Shown here one piece after another: positions 44,593 to 53,468 of a stretch of DNA of 64,000 nucleotides. The DNA is taken from contig CAWDKV010000003.1 in the NCBI GenBank assembly GCA_963803015.1, positions 992,001 through 1,056,000 of the forward strand, given 5' to 3'. Source of the DNA: Berkiella sp963803015 (lineage in GTDB: Bacteria > Pseudomonadota > Gammaproteobacteria > Berkiellales > Berkiellaceae). The notes under the pieces were generated by a model. It worked only from the letters and a program-made list of their open reading frames with translations. It ran no database searches and was not told where the DNA came from. The position numbers and the translations under genes were made by a program. Position 1 is the first letter of the stretch, and every line of letters starts with the position of its first letter.

Positions 44593-45669
44593 GTGACCCA
44601 GCATAAGGAAAATTATTTTGAAAAGCATCCTAGATGGACATTATGTTTTTTAATAGTTGCCCTCTTTGGAATATTGTATGGATTTTTCTCTATTAGATGG
44701 ATAAAAAATGAATATACAGAGTTTGAGCAAAAAAGCCTCAAGCAAATCATTCATCAATATTATGCGGGAAATATCATAGACAATAATGTGGGACGCTTCA
44801 TTAAATTAAGAGAACACCGGCCCAATCAAGTGAGCTATGAGCGACCTACAAAAAATTACTTAAGTCATCTTGAGAAAAATAGCGTAGAACGTAAATATTA
44901 CCGTTTACAAACGGATCAATATGGTTTTATTGGACCGAGTACAATACACGATAATCCTGATCTGAAAATCTTATTTCTAGGCGGTTCGGCGATGGAATGC
45001 TTATATATGGAAGAAACGCAACGTTTTCCTTATTTAGTCGGTCGATTATTAGAAAAAAGCTTGAACAAAAAAATAAATACTTATAACGGCGGCGTGTCAG
45101 CCAATGAGTCTATGCATTCCTTAAATATCTTATTAAATAAGGGATTAGCTTTAAAACCACAAATTGTTGTCATCATGCATAATGTCAATGATTTAGTCGT
45201 TTTGCGTTCACAAGGTTCTTATTGGTACAAGGGTTCACTCAAAAGCCATGTGCAAACTGCTAAAAACCTATTTACGCGTTATCAATTTCCACCCATTTCA
45301 GTGAAGTTTGACGAAAATAACATTGTGCAGGAATTTACGGCAAACCTTGAAACGATAATTGCTATTTGTCAGATAAGAGGGATTAAACCTGTACTCATGA
45401 CAGAAGCTAATCGTGTAATGAATGATAGGCTTTTTCATCGTTTTAATGACATTATCAGGGAAGTGGGCAAGAAACATCAAATCTTAGTGATAGACTTGGC
45501 CAAGGCTGTGCCTTCTACAACTGAGAATTTATATGATTCTTATCACTATACGGTAAAAGGATCATTTATCGCAGCAAATGAAATAGCGCAGAGGCTTCAA
45601 GTACTAATTTATGATGAAAAGCGTAGCAGTTACGCCGGGCACCAAAGTGAAAATACTGCATTTTTGTAA
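44593..45669 (+). CDS. Membrane-anchored SGNH/GDSL-like hydrolase
   Basis: A protein of about 358 residues with one N-terminal membrane helix (about 15-40: LCFLIVALFGILYGFFS) and a periplasmic SGNH-type domain. Block I is ILFLGGSAMECLYM (GGS in the GDS position), block III is VVIMHNVNDLVVL (the N-D of GxND), and block V is YDSYHYTVKGS with D-x-x-H. Members are esterases, lipases or acyl-glycan-modifying enzymes; the substrate is unknown. I start at the GTG at 44593, which follows AAGAGG by 5 nt, rather than the GTG at 44587. Its position between yraN and lpoA is an insertion relative to E. coli. Confidence 0.75.
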   Translation: MTQHKENYFEKHPRWTLCFLIVALFGILYGFFSIRWIKNEYTEFEQKSLKQIIHQYYAGNIIDNNVGRFIKLREHRPNQVSYERPTKNYLSHLEKNSVERKYYRLQTDQYGFIGPSTIHDNPDLKILFLGGSAMECLYMEETQRFPYLVGRLLEKSLNKKINTYNGGVSANESMHSLNILLNKGLALKPQIVVIMHNVNDLVVLRSQGSYWYKGSLKSHVQTAKNLFTRYQFPPISVKFDENNIVQEFTANLETIIAICQIRGIKPVLMTEANRVMNDRLFHRFNDIIREVGKKHQILVIDLAKAVPSTTENLYDSYHYTVKGSFIAANEIAQRLQVLIYDEKRSSYAGHQSENTAFL

Positions 45670-45765
45670 GCTGTAGAAATATTAATTTGTTTAACTTTCT
45701 CGCTAAGTCGGCAAGTGCGAATTATACTTGAGTGTAAATAACGGCTCTCAGGAACGGGAGGGAAA

Positions 45766-46164
45766 TTGAACATTCAACGGATAATGATGCTTTTCGCTCT
45801 CTTTATGAGCGTGGACGGCCTTGCTGCTTTTGAAAGAGAACCTTTTCTCTTTCAAGGGACCTATGAGAGCAAACCACTGATTTCTTTTGAGAAAAATAAT
45901 ATTTTTAGCAATATGCCAATTCCCTATCCAATGAAAGATAACGCCATACCGCATAAAAATTATAAAGAAATATTGAAGAAATTAGCCACCCTGAATGTAA
46001 ATTCAAGGGTGGAAATTGGCCTGGATAGAATGAAGGTTGCACCTTTATCTTTGAAATCTAACGATAATCCGAGTACTGATCAAGGATTACTGAGTCCTGT
46101 CAAACAGGCGAGTGGCTTCAAATCGCGTGGGTATGGTATTGAGCTGAGAATAAAACTCCCTTAA
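45766..46164 (+). CDS. Secreted protein of unknown function
   Basis: A protein of 132 residues with a clear signal peptide (IMMLFALFMSVDGLAAF, likely cut after GLAA). The mature part is basic with no recognised domain, ending in GYGIELRIKLP as in outer-membrane-associated strands. The start is a TTG preceded by GGGAGGGAAA at a good distance; the first ATG would remove the signal's positive N-region. It lies in the insertion between yraN and lpoA, on the plus strand, 97 bp behind the SGNH gene. Confidence 0.55.
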   Translation: MNIQRIMMLFALFMSVDGLAAFEREPFLFQGTYESKPLISFEKNNIFSNMPIPYPMKDNAIPHKNYKEILKKLATLNVNSRVEIGLDRMKVAPLSLKSNDNPSTDQGLLSPVKQASGFKSRGYGIELRIKLP

Positions 46165-46165
46165 T

Positions 46166-46363
46166 TTATGGTTTTGGTTTTTTCACTTCTTCTTCTTGTG
46201 CCGTAGGATGCGGATCTTTCATCACTTTCATGATTCTTCTCGCTAATAATGTGCGTGGATTTTTTTCTTCCCCTACCATAGCTTTATCCATGAGCGGATC
46301 TGCTTTTTGGCTCTGGTTAATTTTAAACAAATTAAATAATTTTTCTGTCCACTTACTACTCAT
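46166..46363 (-). CDS. Small basic protein, 65 residues
   Basis: A charged, membrane-free peptide (KWTEKLFNLFKINQSQKAD at the start, then RTLLARRIMKVMK and a Glu/Lys/Pro-rich tail). An AAGGTAA stretch lies upstream of the ATG. No family is recognised. It ends 2 bp from the stop of the convergent secreted-protein gene, a tight packing that supports a real gene, but the case remains weak. Confidence 0.4.
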   Translation of the reverse strand: MSSKWTEKLFNLFKINQSQKADPLMDKAMVGEEKNPRTLLARRIMKVMKDPHPTAQEEEVKKPKP

Positions 46364-46585
46364 GGCAAGTTACCTTGTATTTCTTTTATCTACTTATCGA
46401 GTAGATACACAGGTTAAATGTTGTAAAAGCATCATGCCTTAACACTTAGACCAGCTGTTCACTCAAAAGTTCTATCATGTCAGATGATAATTGGGGATAA
46501 ATGTCAAAAATACTAGAGCGCAAGTGGGAAAATAAGATGAGCAGTAAAAACAAAGGGATGAAAGGTTAGAAAAGAGTTTTGAAGG

Positions 46586-46613
46586 CCTCGGACAAACAGG
46601 ACTTTGCCCGAGG
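46586..46613 (-). terminator. Possible terminator of lpoA
   Basis: On the minus strand, CCTCGG-GCAAA pairs with TTTG-TCCGAGG around a 6-nt loop about 30 bp after the lpoA stop. The following CCTTCAAAACTCTTTTC is only moderately T-rich, so confidence is limited. Confidence 0.4.
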
Positions 46614-46645
46614 ATATAGTCTGACTATAACAAGCGTTTATACAT

Positions 46646-47842
46646 TTATAACGGCGTTGCCACACCGCCACGGAATTTTGCCCATTGCAATTGACGCTCA
46701 AGTTCATTGTTCGATCCAAGCGATAAGTTGCCGGTAGCGCCTGCATATTGGCCATTACCTTGCAACACGTTGGGTCGTGTGGTGAGGGCATAAGCATCTA
46801 AACCCATGGCAAATAAACGGGTAGATTGACTAGATTGCTTTGAGTTGTGCTCGGCAGACAAGCTTTGCAATTCTCTTGCGCGTTGTGGGTTAAGCATGGC
46901 TGGCATATCGCAAAACATGATCCCATTTAAATCACTATCTCTGCTCGGGTTAGGCGAACCGCTGTAAATGCTAGAGGTCGCTAAAACAGGGATGTGATCC
47001 GCATAATAGAAGTTAAGTAGTGGCTTGAGCTGTCTTGCTTGATCGGGTGGCGCTGCCATCACAATAAAATCAAGTGCTATTTGTGGTTTGTCTTGCATGG
47101 GATCTTTGGGGCCACTTTTCTTCCCGCCTTGAGGCTCTTTCACACCTAACAAGCGTCTGACCGCCGCGGATTGATCTTGTGCAGGATTGCTATAGACCAT
47201 ACTGCGCACGGTGCCGCCTTGGCGCTGCCAATCATTAGAAAAAGCACTGGCGATGCGCTTGCCCCAAGCATTGTCTGGCACAATCACACCGGCTGTTTGA
47301 TAGCCGAGTTGGCGCGCTTTTTGCGCAATTTGTTCCGCTTCTGTTTCAGGAGCTAAAGAAAATTGCACAAAGTTAGAAGAGGCTTGTCTGGCAGCAGGGT
47401 GCGAGTTCAAAGCCAGAACAGGGGCTTTGAGCTGACTGCTCGACATCATGCTCAATTGGCGCACTTCTTCTTTGGCAAGTGGGCCGACCACGAAGTCTGC
47501 ACCATCATCGACAGCTTGCCGGTAAGTGTTTTGCACATTGCCCGTATTCGTGTCATAAACCCGAATATTGGGCTTAGCGCTTGCAGAATTAGATTGATAG
47601 AAACCAGCAAAGAATCCTTCGCGAATCGCGGTAGCAGATTCAGCATGGTTACCAGAAACCGGTAAGAGCAGCGCTATCTGCTTAGACTGACCTGCATGAA
47701 ACTGGTGGCCTTTGCTGTGGGAAGCAGAGGAACCTGTAATGATGGGATCATCTCCGGCTGTGGTTTTACAGCCACTTAATAGAAAAACCGAAAATAAAAG
47801 CAACATTAAGCTGCTATAGCGTAGAATAGAGCGATTATTCAT
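46646..47842 (-). CDS. lpoA: LppC-family lipoprotein, short LpoA
   Basis: An outer-membrane lipoprotein of 398 residues. The signal peptide SSLMLLLFSVFLLSGC ends in lipobox LSGC. The remainder is a periplasmic-binding-protein-like LppC domain (QIALLLPVSGNHAESATAIR, DFVVGPLAKEEVRQL, GYQTAGVIVPDNAWGKR). LpoA activates the peptidoglycan synthase PBP1A from the outer membrane. E. coli LpoA (678 residues) has an additional N-terminal TPR-like domain that is absent here, so this is the short version containing only the PBP1A-contacting part. It is divergent from rsmI with 34 bp between the starts, as in the yraM-yraL pair of E. coli. Confidence 0.85.
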   Translation of the reverse strand: MNNRSILRYSSLMLLLFSVFLLSGCKTTAGDDPIITGSSASHSKGHQFHAGQSKQIALLLPVSGNHAESATAIREGFFAGFYQSNSASAKPNIRVYDTNTGNVQNTYRQAVDDGADFVVGPLAKEEVRQLSMMSSSQLKAPVLALNSHPAARQASSNFVQFSLAPETEAEQIAQKARQLGYQTAGVIVPDNAWGKRIASAFSNDWQRQGGTVRSMVYSNPAQDQSAAVRRLLGVKEPQGGKKSGPKDPMQDKPQIALDFIVMAAPPDQARQLKPLLNFYYADHIPVLATSSIYSGSPNPSRDSDLNGIMFCDMPAMLNPQRARELQSLSAEHNSKQSSQSTRLFAMGLDAYALTTRPNVLQGNGQYAGATGNLSLGSNNELERQLQWAKFRGGVATPL

Positions 47843-47876
47843 TTCTTTTCATTTTCCTTATGGTGAAGGACAAAAC

Positions 47877-48755
47877 ATGCAAAACCAGCTAGGTAAGCTT
47901 TATGTTGTTGCAACTCCTATAGGCAACTTGATGGATGTCTCGCGTCGCACGCAGGAGATTTTAAGTCGGGTAACTTGGATTGCGGCTGAGGATACCCGAC
48001 ATAGTCGAGTTTTACTCAATTTCTTGGGAATTACCACACCCCTCATTCCTTATCATGAGCATAATGAACGAGCCTGTTTGCAGCAACTCATCCAGCGGTT
48101 GGAAAAAGGAGAGTTAGGCGCTTTAATTTCAGATGCTGGTACACCGTTGATAAGTGATCCCGGCTATGCGCTAGTGAGAGCAGCCCATCTTGCTGGTATT
48201 CAAGTTTGCCCCATTCCAGGTCCTTGCTCGGTCATTGCGGCGCTTAGTGTATCAGGATTACCAACTGATCGCTTTTTATTTGAAGGTTTTTTACCTGCCA
48301 AAACGGCGGCGCGTCAAAAAAGATTGATGGAGTTAAGTACTTTCCCACATACCATCGTGTTTCTAGAAGCACCGCATCGGGCTTTGGATTTTTTTCAAGA
48401 CGCAGTGGCTGTCCTCGGGGAAACCAGGGTCGCTTGCATAGCGAGGGAATTGACCAAAACATATGAGTCAGTTAAGTTTGGTGATATTAAGACCCTCATG
48501 CAGCAACTCGAAAAAGGAGAGATCCCACAAAAGGGAGAATTTGTGATGATGATCGAAGGGTGCGAGAAGAAAGAACACCAATCGGTGCAGCATCAACAGT
48601 TAGAAAAGTTATTACCGCTTTTACTGGCGGAATTATCTTTAAAACAATCGGTTATGTTAGCAAAAACCTTTACAGGGCTGCCAAAAAGTGAAATCTATGA
48701 CTACGCTTTGCAATTAAATAAGACACTGAGGCCTGACTCAGACAAAGGTCTGTAG
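47877..48755 (+). CDS. rsmI: 16S rRNA (cytidine1402-2'-O)-methyltransferase RsmI
   Basis: An enzyme of 292 residues in the tetrapyrrole-methylase fold, methylating the ribose of C1402 in 16S rRNA with SAM. The motifs are LYVVATPIGNLMDVSRR at the start, AAEDTRHSRVLL, ISDAGTPLISDPGYALV and CPIPGPCSVIAALSVSGL, all diagnostic for RsmI (YraL). The C-terminal 60 residues form the small helical extension. It partners in function with RsmH, encoded just behind rnpB, which methylates the base of the same nucleotide. It is followed 33 bp later by rnpB. Confidence 0.95.
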   Translation: MQNQLGKLYVVATPIGNLMDVSRRTQEILSRVTWIAAEDTRHSRVLLNFLGITTPLIPYHEHNERACLQQLIQRLEKGELGALISDAGTPLISDPGYALVRAAHLAGIQVCPIPGPCSVIAALSVSGLPTDRFLFEGFLPAKTAARQKRLMELSTFPHTIVFLEAPHRALDFFQDAVAVLGETRVACIARELTKTYESVKFGDIKTLMQQLEKGEIPQKGEFVMMIEGCEKKEHQSVQHQQLEKLLPLLLAELSLKQSVMLAKTFTGLPKSEIYDYALQLNKTLRPDSDKGL

Positions 48756-48788
48756 ACTTATTTTCCTTATCTTAGTATCCTTCTGCAT

Positions 48789-49348
48789 GAGAGTTGGCTA
48801 GACAATCGCTGTGAAAGCAGAGGAAAGTCCGGGCTCCATCGGGCAAAGTGCCAGGTAACCCCTGGGGGGCGTGAGCCTACGGAAAGTGCAACAGAAAGTA
48901 AACCGCCTAAATTATATCTTCTTTGAAGATATATGTTCGAGCCATTTTTGGTTTTAGGCAGCAATGCATAAAAACAAAATGGGAAGAATATACCCACAGC
49001 AGATGATTTTTCGGCTAGGCGGCAAACTCTAGAGCAAAAGGAGTGTATGAATAATACAGGACTTTTGCGAGATGAGCTTTGCTAACAACGCTGAAAATTC
49101 AGCTGCGAAGGGTAGGGTAAGGGTGAAAGGGTGTGGTAAGAGCACACCGCATGAGTGGTAACATTTCATGGCACGGCAAACCCCACTTGGAGCAAGACCA
49201 AATAGGAACCCACCGCTCGTATACTTAGTATATGAGTAATATGTGGCCCACATAGGGTTCGGGTAGGTCGCTAGAGGTGTACGGTAACGTACATCCCAGA
49301 GGAATGATTGTCCACGACAGAACCCGGCTTACCGGCCGACTCTCACAC
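48789..49348 (+). ncRNA. rnpB: RNase P RNA with enlarged P12 region
   Basis: Catalytic RNA of RNase P, about 560 nt. P1 is formed by GAGAGTTGGCT (48789-48799) and GGCCGACTCTC (49334-49344). Universal core pieces are GAGGAAAGTCCGGGCTCCAT, GTGCCAGGTAACCCCTGGGG, GTAAGGGTGAAAGGGTG, GAGCAAGACCAAATAGG, and near the 3' end AGAGGAATGATTGTCCACGA then CAGAACCCGGCTTACCGG. Between AAACCGCC (ends 48907) and GGTAAGGGTG (about 49114), where E. coli has a P12 hairpin of about 25 nt, some 206 nt are inserted. This insert contains several hairpins (for example ATATCTTC/GAAGATAT) and one arm of the dispersed palindromic repeat. A TAGTAT at 48773 may be the -10 element. Confidence 0.93.
48989..49014 (+). repeat. 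Arm of the dispersed palindromic repeat inside rnpB
   Basis: TATACCCACAGCAGATGATT plus TTTCGG matches the inverted right arm of the repeat at 31619-31644 in 25 of 26 bases. Only one arm is present. It lies in the enlarged P12 part of the RNase P RNA gene. Confidence 0.75.
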
Positions 49349-49378
49349 TTTACGAGCAGGAGGATGCGGAAAACTTTG

Positions 49379-50311
49379 ATGATGAGCGCTTTGACACATC
49401 ATCCTGTTATGTTAGACGAAATCATATCAGGATTAAATATTCTTCCCAATGGGATCTATCTTGATGGCACCTTCGGTCGAGGGGGGCATAGTCAAGCCTT
49501 TCTGCAATGCTTAAATTCTGAGGGTAGGCTTCTTTGTTTTGACAAAGATCCCGCCGCCATTTCTCATGGTAAAGAAACGCTAGGGCACGATAAGCGTGTG
49601 CAGTTTTTTCATGGTTGCTTTAGCGAAATTCCAGTAGTTGTTGAACAACTAGGTATCAAGAATAAAATCAATGGGATCTTATTAGATCTGGGCGTCTCCT
49701 CCCCACAATTAGATGAACCGCAGCGCGGATTTAGCTTTATGCGAGACGGGCCATTAGATATGCGCATGAATAATAGTCAAGGCATGACCGCCAGTGAATG
49801 GCTTAATAGCGCCAAAGAAGAAGAAATCGCTTCTGTTTTAAAAATTTATGGGGAAGAACGCTTTGCCAAGCGGATAGCTAGGAATATTGTCAAACAGAGA
49901 TTAGAAAAACCCCTCCACACTACTGATGATTTAGCCAATTTGGTTACGGCTTCAAGACCACGGCCGCAAAATGGCCGCCATGCTGCAACCCAAACTTTTC
50001 AGGCCATTCGTATTTTTATTAATCAAGAATTAGAAGCACTCAAGCAAACCTTTAATACACTTGATTCTGTTTTAGCGCTAGGCGGTCGATTGGCTGTTTT
50101 AAGTTTTCATTCGCTGGAAGACAGAATGGTCAAGCACTTCTTTAGTGCCCCCACGGCAGTGGACATACCTCGTCGTTTACCTATTCGAGAACAAAAGATA
50201 ACACCCCCATTTACATGGGTGCTTAAACGTCAACGTGCCTCAATAGCAGAAATAGAGAAAAATGTTCGTGCAAGAAGCGCTACGTTGCGCATTACTGAAA
50301 GAAATTTATGA
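49379..50311 (+). CDS. rsmH: 16S rRNA (cytosine1402-N4)-methyltransferase RsmH
   Basis: A protein of 310 residues, the usual MraW length, methylating N4 of C1402 in 16S rRNA with SAM. Motifs are GIYLDGTFGRGGHSQAFL, ILLDLGVSSPQLDEPQRGFS, RIARNIVKQR and AVLSFHSLEDRMVKHFF. The open frame extends back to 49277, but that part is rnpB sequence. The ATGs at 49379 and 49382 give the normal N-terminus (HHPVMLDEI); AGGAGG lies at 49358-49363. It opens the dcw cluster directly behind rnpB, with no mraZ between them, and overlaps ftsL by 4 bp. Confidence 0.95.
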   Translation: MMSALTHHPVMLDEIISGLNILPNGIYLDGTFGRGGHSQAFLQCLNSEGRLLCFDKDPAAISHGKETLGHDKRVQFFHGCFSEIPVVVEQLGIKNKINGILLDLGVSSPQLDEPQRGFSFMRDGPLDMRMNNSQGMTASEWLNSAKEEEIASVLKIYGEERFAKRIARNIVKQRLEKPLHTTDDLANLVTASRPRPQNGRHAATQTFQAIRIFINQELEALKQTFNTLDSVLALGGRLAVLSFHSLEDRMVKHFFSAPTAVDIPRRLPIREQKITPPFTWVLKRQRASIAEIEKNVRARSATLRITERNL

Positions 50312-50574
50312 CTAAAACATTTGTACTGCTTTTTATAGTTATCTTGTCTGCACTAGGGGTCATTTACAACACTCATTTAGGTCGACAGCTCTTTACGCAA
50401 TTGCAAAGCTCGCAACAAGAAATAGAATCCCTACAATTAGAATGGAGCCAATTGCTTCTAGAGCAAGGGACTTGGAGTGCTAACGCCAGAGTATCAAGTG
50501 TGGCAAGACAAGAATTACAAATGATACTGCCCGAGGCTAGTGATGTCGTCATCATTCGTAAAAAGAGTAATTGA
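50308..50574 (+). CDS. ftsL: Cell division protein FtsL
   Basis: A bitopic inner-membrane protein of 88 residues. One N-terminal helix (TFVLLFIVILSALGVIYNTH) is followed by a periplasmic coiled coil with SSQQEIESLQLEWSQLLLEQ, and the end includes the usual VARQELQM piece. FtsL bridges FtsB and FtsQ in the divisome and helps activate FtsW-FtsI. It starts with an ATGA overlap of the rsmH stop. Position and size settle the call despite low sequence conservation. Normally ftsI would follow; here murE begins 29 bp later. Confidence 0.9.
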   Translation: MTKTFVLLFIVILSALGVIYNTHLGRQLFTQLQSSQQEIESLQLEWSQLLLEQGTWSANARVSSVARQELQMILPEASDVVIIRKKSN

Positions 50575-50603
50575 GTAGAATTTTAACCAAGAGCTAGAAA
50601 AAG

Positions 50604-52130
50604 ATGGACTTGCATAAATTATTACAGGATGTCGTTTCGGTTGAATTAAGCACAAAACCTATTCGAGGCTTATCTGTTAATTCACAAAGTATTCAGCCTG
50701 GTGAAGTATTCATTGCTTTAAAAGGGCATCAGAACGACGGACGAAAATATATCAATGACGCACTGGCTAATGGTGCTTGTGCTGTTTTGTGTGAAGCAAA
50801 AGATTTAGATCCTTTTTCTTATCAAAAGCGCGCTGATGTGCCTGTTGTTGCCATTGAGAATTTGCAAGAAATTGTCCCGCTTTTGGCAAAGCGTTTTTAT
50901 GGTGGGCATAATGCTTTGCATGTGATTGGGGTAACAGGCACCAATGGTAAAACCACAACCTGCTATTTGCTTGCACAAGCTTTAAGCCGTCTTGGCCAGC
51001 CTTGTGCTATTTCAGGCACAGTAGGTTATGGCTTTATTGATGCCTTAAAGCCGAGCCCCCTCACGACGCCTGATCCTATTGCATTACATAAAATGCTGCT
51101 TGCTCTCAAAGCTAAAGAAGCCAAATTCTTGGCGATGGAAGTTTCTTCCATTGGTATAGAGGAGAGGCGTGTGGATGGTATTGATTTTGTCAGTGCGCAT
51201 TTTACTAATTTGACGCAAGATCATCTTGATTACCATCAGACGATGGAAACGTATGGTTTAGCCAAACAAAAATTATTCCGATATGCCAGTTTAAACCGTG
51301 CCATTATTAATGCCGATGATCCTTATGCCGAAAAAATATGTTTGGCAACGCGTCGCGATATTCCAATCGTGATGTATTCCTTATCGCAACGCAGTCCTTC
51401 TGTTTTATTAAATCGATCGAACCTTGAATATATATCAGTAAAAGATGTAGAGCTTACCCATAAAGGAATTAAAGCCAATGTGCACTCTCCTTGGGGGCAA
51501 GGGCAGTTACGATCTAATTTAATTGGAGAATTTAATTTATATAATCTGTTGGGCGTTTTAGCGGAATTATGTATGCAGGGCTTTTCTCTAGAGGAGGCTT
51601 TGCACACACTTTATTATCTCTCTCCTGCACCCGGACGCATGCAACGGTTTGGTACAGCAACCACGCCTTTAGTGATAGTGGATTATGCGCACACGCCAGA
51701 TGCTTTAGAAAGCGCGTTACGGGCAGCAAAGCTGCAATGCTCACGTCGCCTCTGGTGTGTCTTTGGTTGCGGGGGAGAGAGAGACAAAGATAAACGAGCG
51801 AAAATGGGCAATGTCGCTGCGCACTATGCAGACAGAGTGGTTATCACTAATGATAATCCTCGTCGCGAGGATCCACTGAAAATTGTCGATGATATTTTAG
51901 GTGGTTTTAATGTAGGGCACACCGATAAAGTGACCATAGAACTCGAACGAGGCAAAGCCATTCAATTTGCAATTGAAAATGCGTTAGCACTCGATACCAT
52001 TTTGATAGCCGGAAAAGGACATGAAAATTACCAACAAATTGGTGATAAATGTTTTCCATTTAGTGATGCAGAATTTGTCAAAAATCTTTTAAATAAGGAT
52101 AGTCATGATGCAACTATCAGCCATAGCTAA
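50604..52130 (+). CDS. murE: UDP-MurNAc-tripeptide synthetase (meso-diaminopimelate adding)
   Basis: A cytosolic Mur ligase of 508 residues that adds the third amino acid to UDP-MurNAc-L-Ala-D-Glu. The P-loop is VIGVTGTNGKTTTCYLL near 108-124. The DNPRREDP motif near residue 417 is the specificity signature for meso-diaminopimelate, so the peptidoglycan is of the DAP type. The GKGHENYQ stretch near the C-terminus is also diagnostic. The gene overlaps murF by 26 bp. Confidence 0.95.
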   Translation: MDLHKLLQDVVSVELSTKPIRGLSVNSQSIQPGEVFIALKGHQNDGRKYINDALANGACAVLCEAKDLDPFSYQKRADVPVVAIENLQEIVPLLAKRFYGGHNALHVIGVTGTNGKTTTCYLLAQALSRLGQPCAISGTVGYGFIDALKPSPLTTPDPIALHKMLLALKAKEAKFLAMEVSSIGIEERRVDGIDFVSAHFTNLTQDHLDYHQTMETYGLAKQKLFRYASLNRAIINADDPYAEKICLATRRDIPIVMYSLSQRSPSVLLNRSNLEYISVKDVELTHKGIKANVHSPWGQGQLRSNLIGEFNLYNLLGVLAELCMQGFSLEEALHTLYYLSPAPGRMQRFGTATTPLVIVDYAHTPDALESALRAAKLQCSRRLWCVFGCGGERDKDKRAKMGNVAAHYADRVVITNDNPRREDPLKIVDDILGGFNVGHTDKVTIELERGKAIQFAIENALALDTILIAGKGHENYQQIGDKCFPFSDAEFVKNLLNKDSHDATISHS

Positions 52131-53466
52131 TATTCTTGGTGCTAAGTTACAGGGCGAAGATATGTCTTTGCCTCCTATTGCCATCGATAGTCGAAAAGTA
52201 AAAAAAGGCGATATGTTTATTGCTATTAAAGGGGAAAATCTGGATGGACATGATTTTATCCCACAAGCACTGGCACAAGGTGCCGTTGTTATTATGGCAA
52301 GCAGATTGCCAGCTGATTGCCAAAAGGGAAATTTTACTTTCCTTGAAGTGAATGAAACAACAGAAGCTCTAGGACAATTAGCGGCACTCTGGCGACAACG
52401 TTACACTCTCCCAGTTGTTGGTTTAACCGGCAGCTGTGGCAAAACAACAGTCAAAGGCATGATCGAAGCTATTTGTGCAGCACAGGGGAAAACCTTGGCA
52501 ACGGCAGGTAATTTCAATAATCATATTGGTTTACCTTTGATGTTGTTACGATTAGATGAAACATATGAATATGCTGTTATTGAAATGGGCGCCAACCATG
52601 TTGGCGAAATTAAGTATTTAGCACAAATAGCGAAACCAAATATTTCCCTTATTACCAATGTACGCCCTGCGCATTTAGAAGGGTTTGGTACCATAGAAAA
52701 TGTAGCCAAAGCCAAAGGGGAAATTTATGAGAACTTACCGGCTGATGGAATGGCTGTGCTCAATCTAGAAGAAGCCGCCAATCAATCCTGGCTTCCTTTG
52801 ATTGGTAAGCGTCCATGCGTTACTTTTGGATTGACTGATAAGGCCATGGTGCAAGCAAGCGATATTCAGCATCATGCTTTTAGCGTTGAATTTAAGGTAA
52901 CGTTGCCTAATAAAGAATCATCGCTGGTACAAATTAATATTCCAGGCATGCACACGGTGATGAATGCACTTGCTGCCATGGCAGTGGGTTTTGCTTTGCA
53001 GATCCCGCTTGCAAAAATGGTTACGGCTTTAAACCAATTTAAAGGTGTGACCGGACGTTTGCGCACTGTCTCTGGTTTAAATGATGCTTGTATTATTGAT
53101 GATACTTACAATGCGAATCCGGGTTCTGTGCAAGCAGCATTAGATGTTTTAGCTAATTGCTCGGGCAATAAAATATTTGTCATGGGAAACATGGGAGAAT
53201 TAGGAGAAACGACAGAGAGCTTGCATGCCCAAATTGGCAAATACGCGCGTGATAAAGGCGTCGCTAAGTTACTCGCAGTCGGCTCTTTAACTTCACATAC
53301 TGTGCAAGCTTTTGGCGAGGGTGGCACATGGTATGCTAACAAAGAGGATTTAGTGCAAGATCTGCAAGCGCTACTCAATGCCAGTGCGACTATTTTAATT
53401 AAAGGGTCAAGAAGTGCTCGCATGGAAGAAATTACACAAGCTGTCACTGTTAAGAGGGAAATCTAA
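52105..53466 (+). CDS. murF: UDP-MurNAc-tripeptide:D-Ala-D-Ala ligase
   Basis: A cytosolic enzyme of 453 residues adding D-Ala-D-Ala to the tripeptide. It shows AIDSRKVKKGDMFIAIKGEN at the N-terminus, the P-loop VVGLTGSCGKTTVK near 107-120, AVIEMGANHVGEI and the MurF hallmark IDDTYNANPGSVQAAL. The P-loop reads GSCGKT where GSSGKT is more usual, a mild change. It begins inside the 3' end of murE (26 bp, other frame) and is separated from mraY by 2 bp, indicating tight coupling. Confidence 0.95.
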   Translation: MMQLSAIANILGAKLQGEDMSLPPIAIDSRKVKKGDMFIAIKGENLDGHDFIPQALAQGAVVIMASRLPADCQKGNFTFLEVNETTEALGQLAALWRQRYTLPVVGLTGSCGKTTVKGMIEAICAAQGKTLATAGNFNNHIGLPLMLLRLDETYEYAVIEMGANHVGEIKYLAQIAKPNISLITNVRPAHLEGFGTIENVAKAKGEIYENLPADGMAVLNLEEAANQSWLPLIGKRPCVTFGLTDKAMVQASDIQHHAFSVEFKVTLPNKESSLVQINIPGMHTVMNALAAMAVGFALQIPLAKMVTALNQFKGVTGRLRTVSGLNDACIIDDTYNANPGSVQAALDVLANCSGNKIFVMGNMGELGETTESLHAQIGKYARDKGVAKLLAVGSLTSHTVQAFGEGGTWYANKEDLVQDLQALLNASATILIKGSRSARMEEITQAVTVKREI

Positions 53467-53468
53467 AG

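Noticed and set aside
48767..49253. Minus-strand ORFs across rnpB
   Set aside because: They lie antisense to conserved RNase P RNA sequence.
49277..49378. N-terminal extension of rsmH
   Set aside because: This frame reads through the conserved 3' part of rnpB; the ATG at 49379 gives the normal RsmH start.
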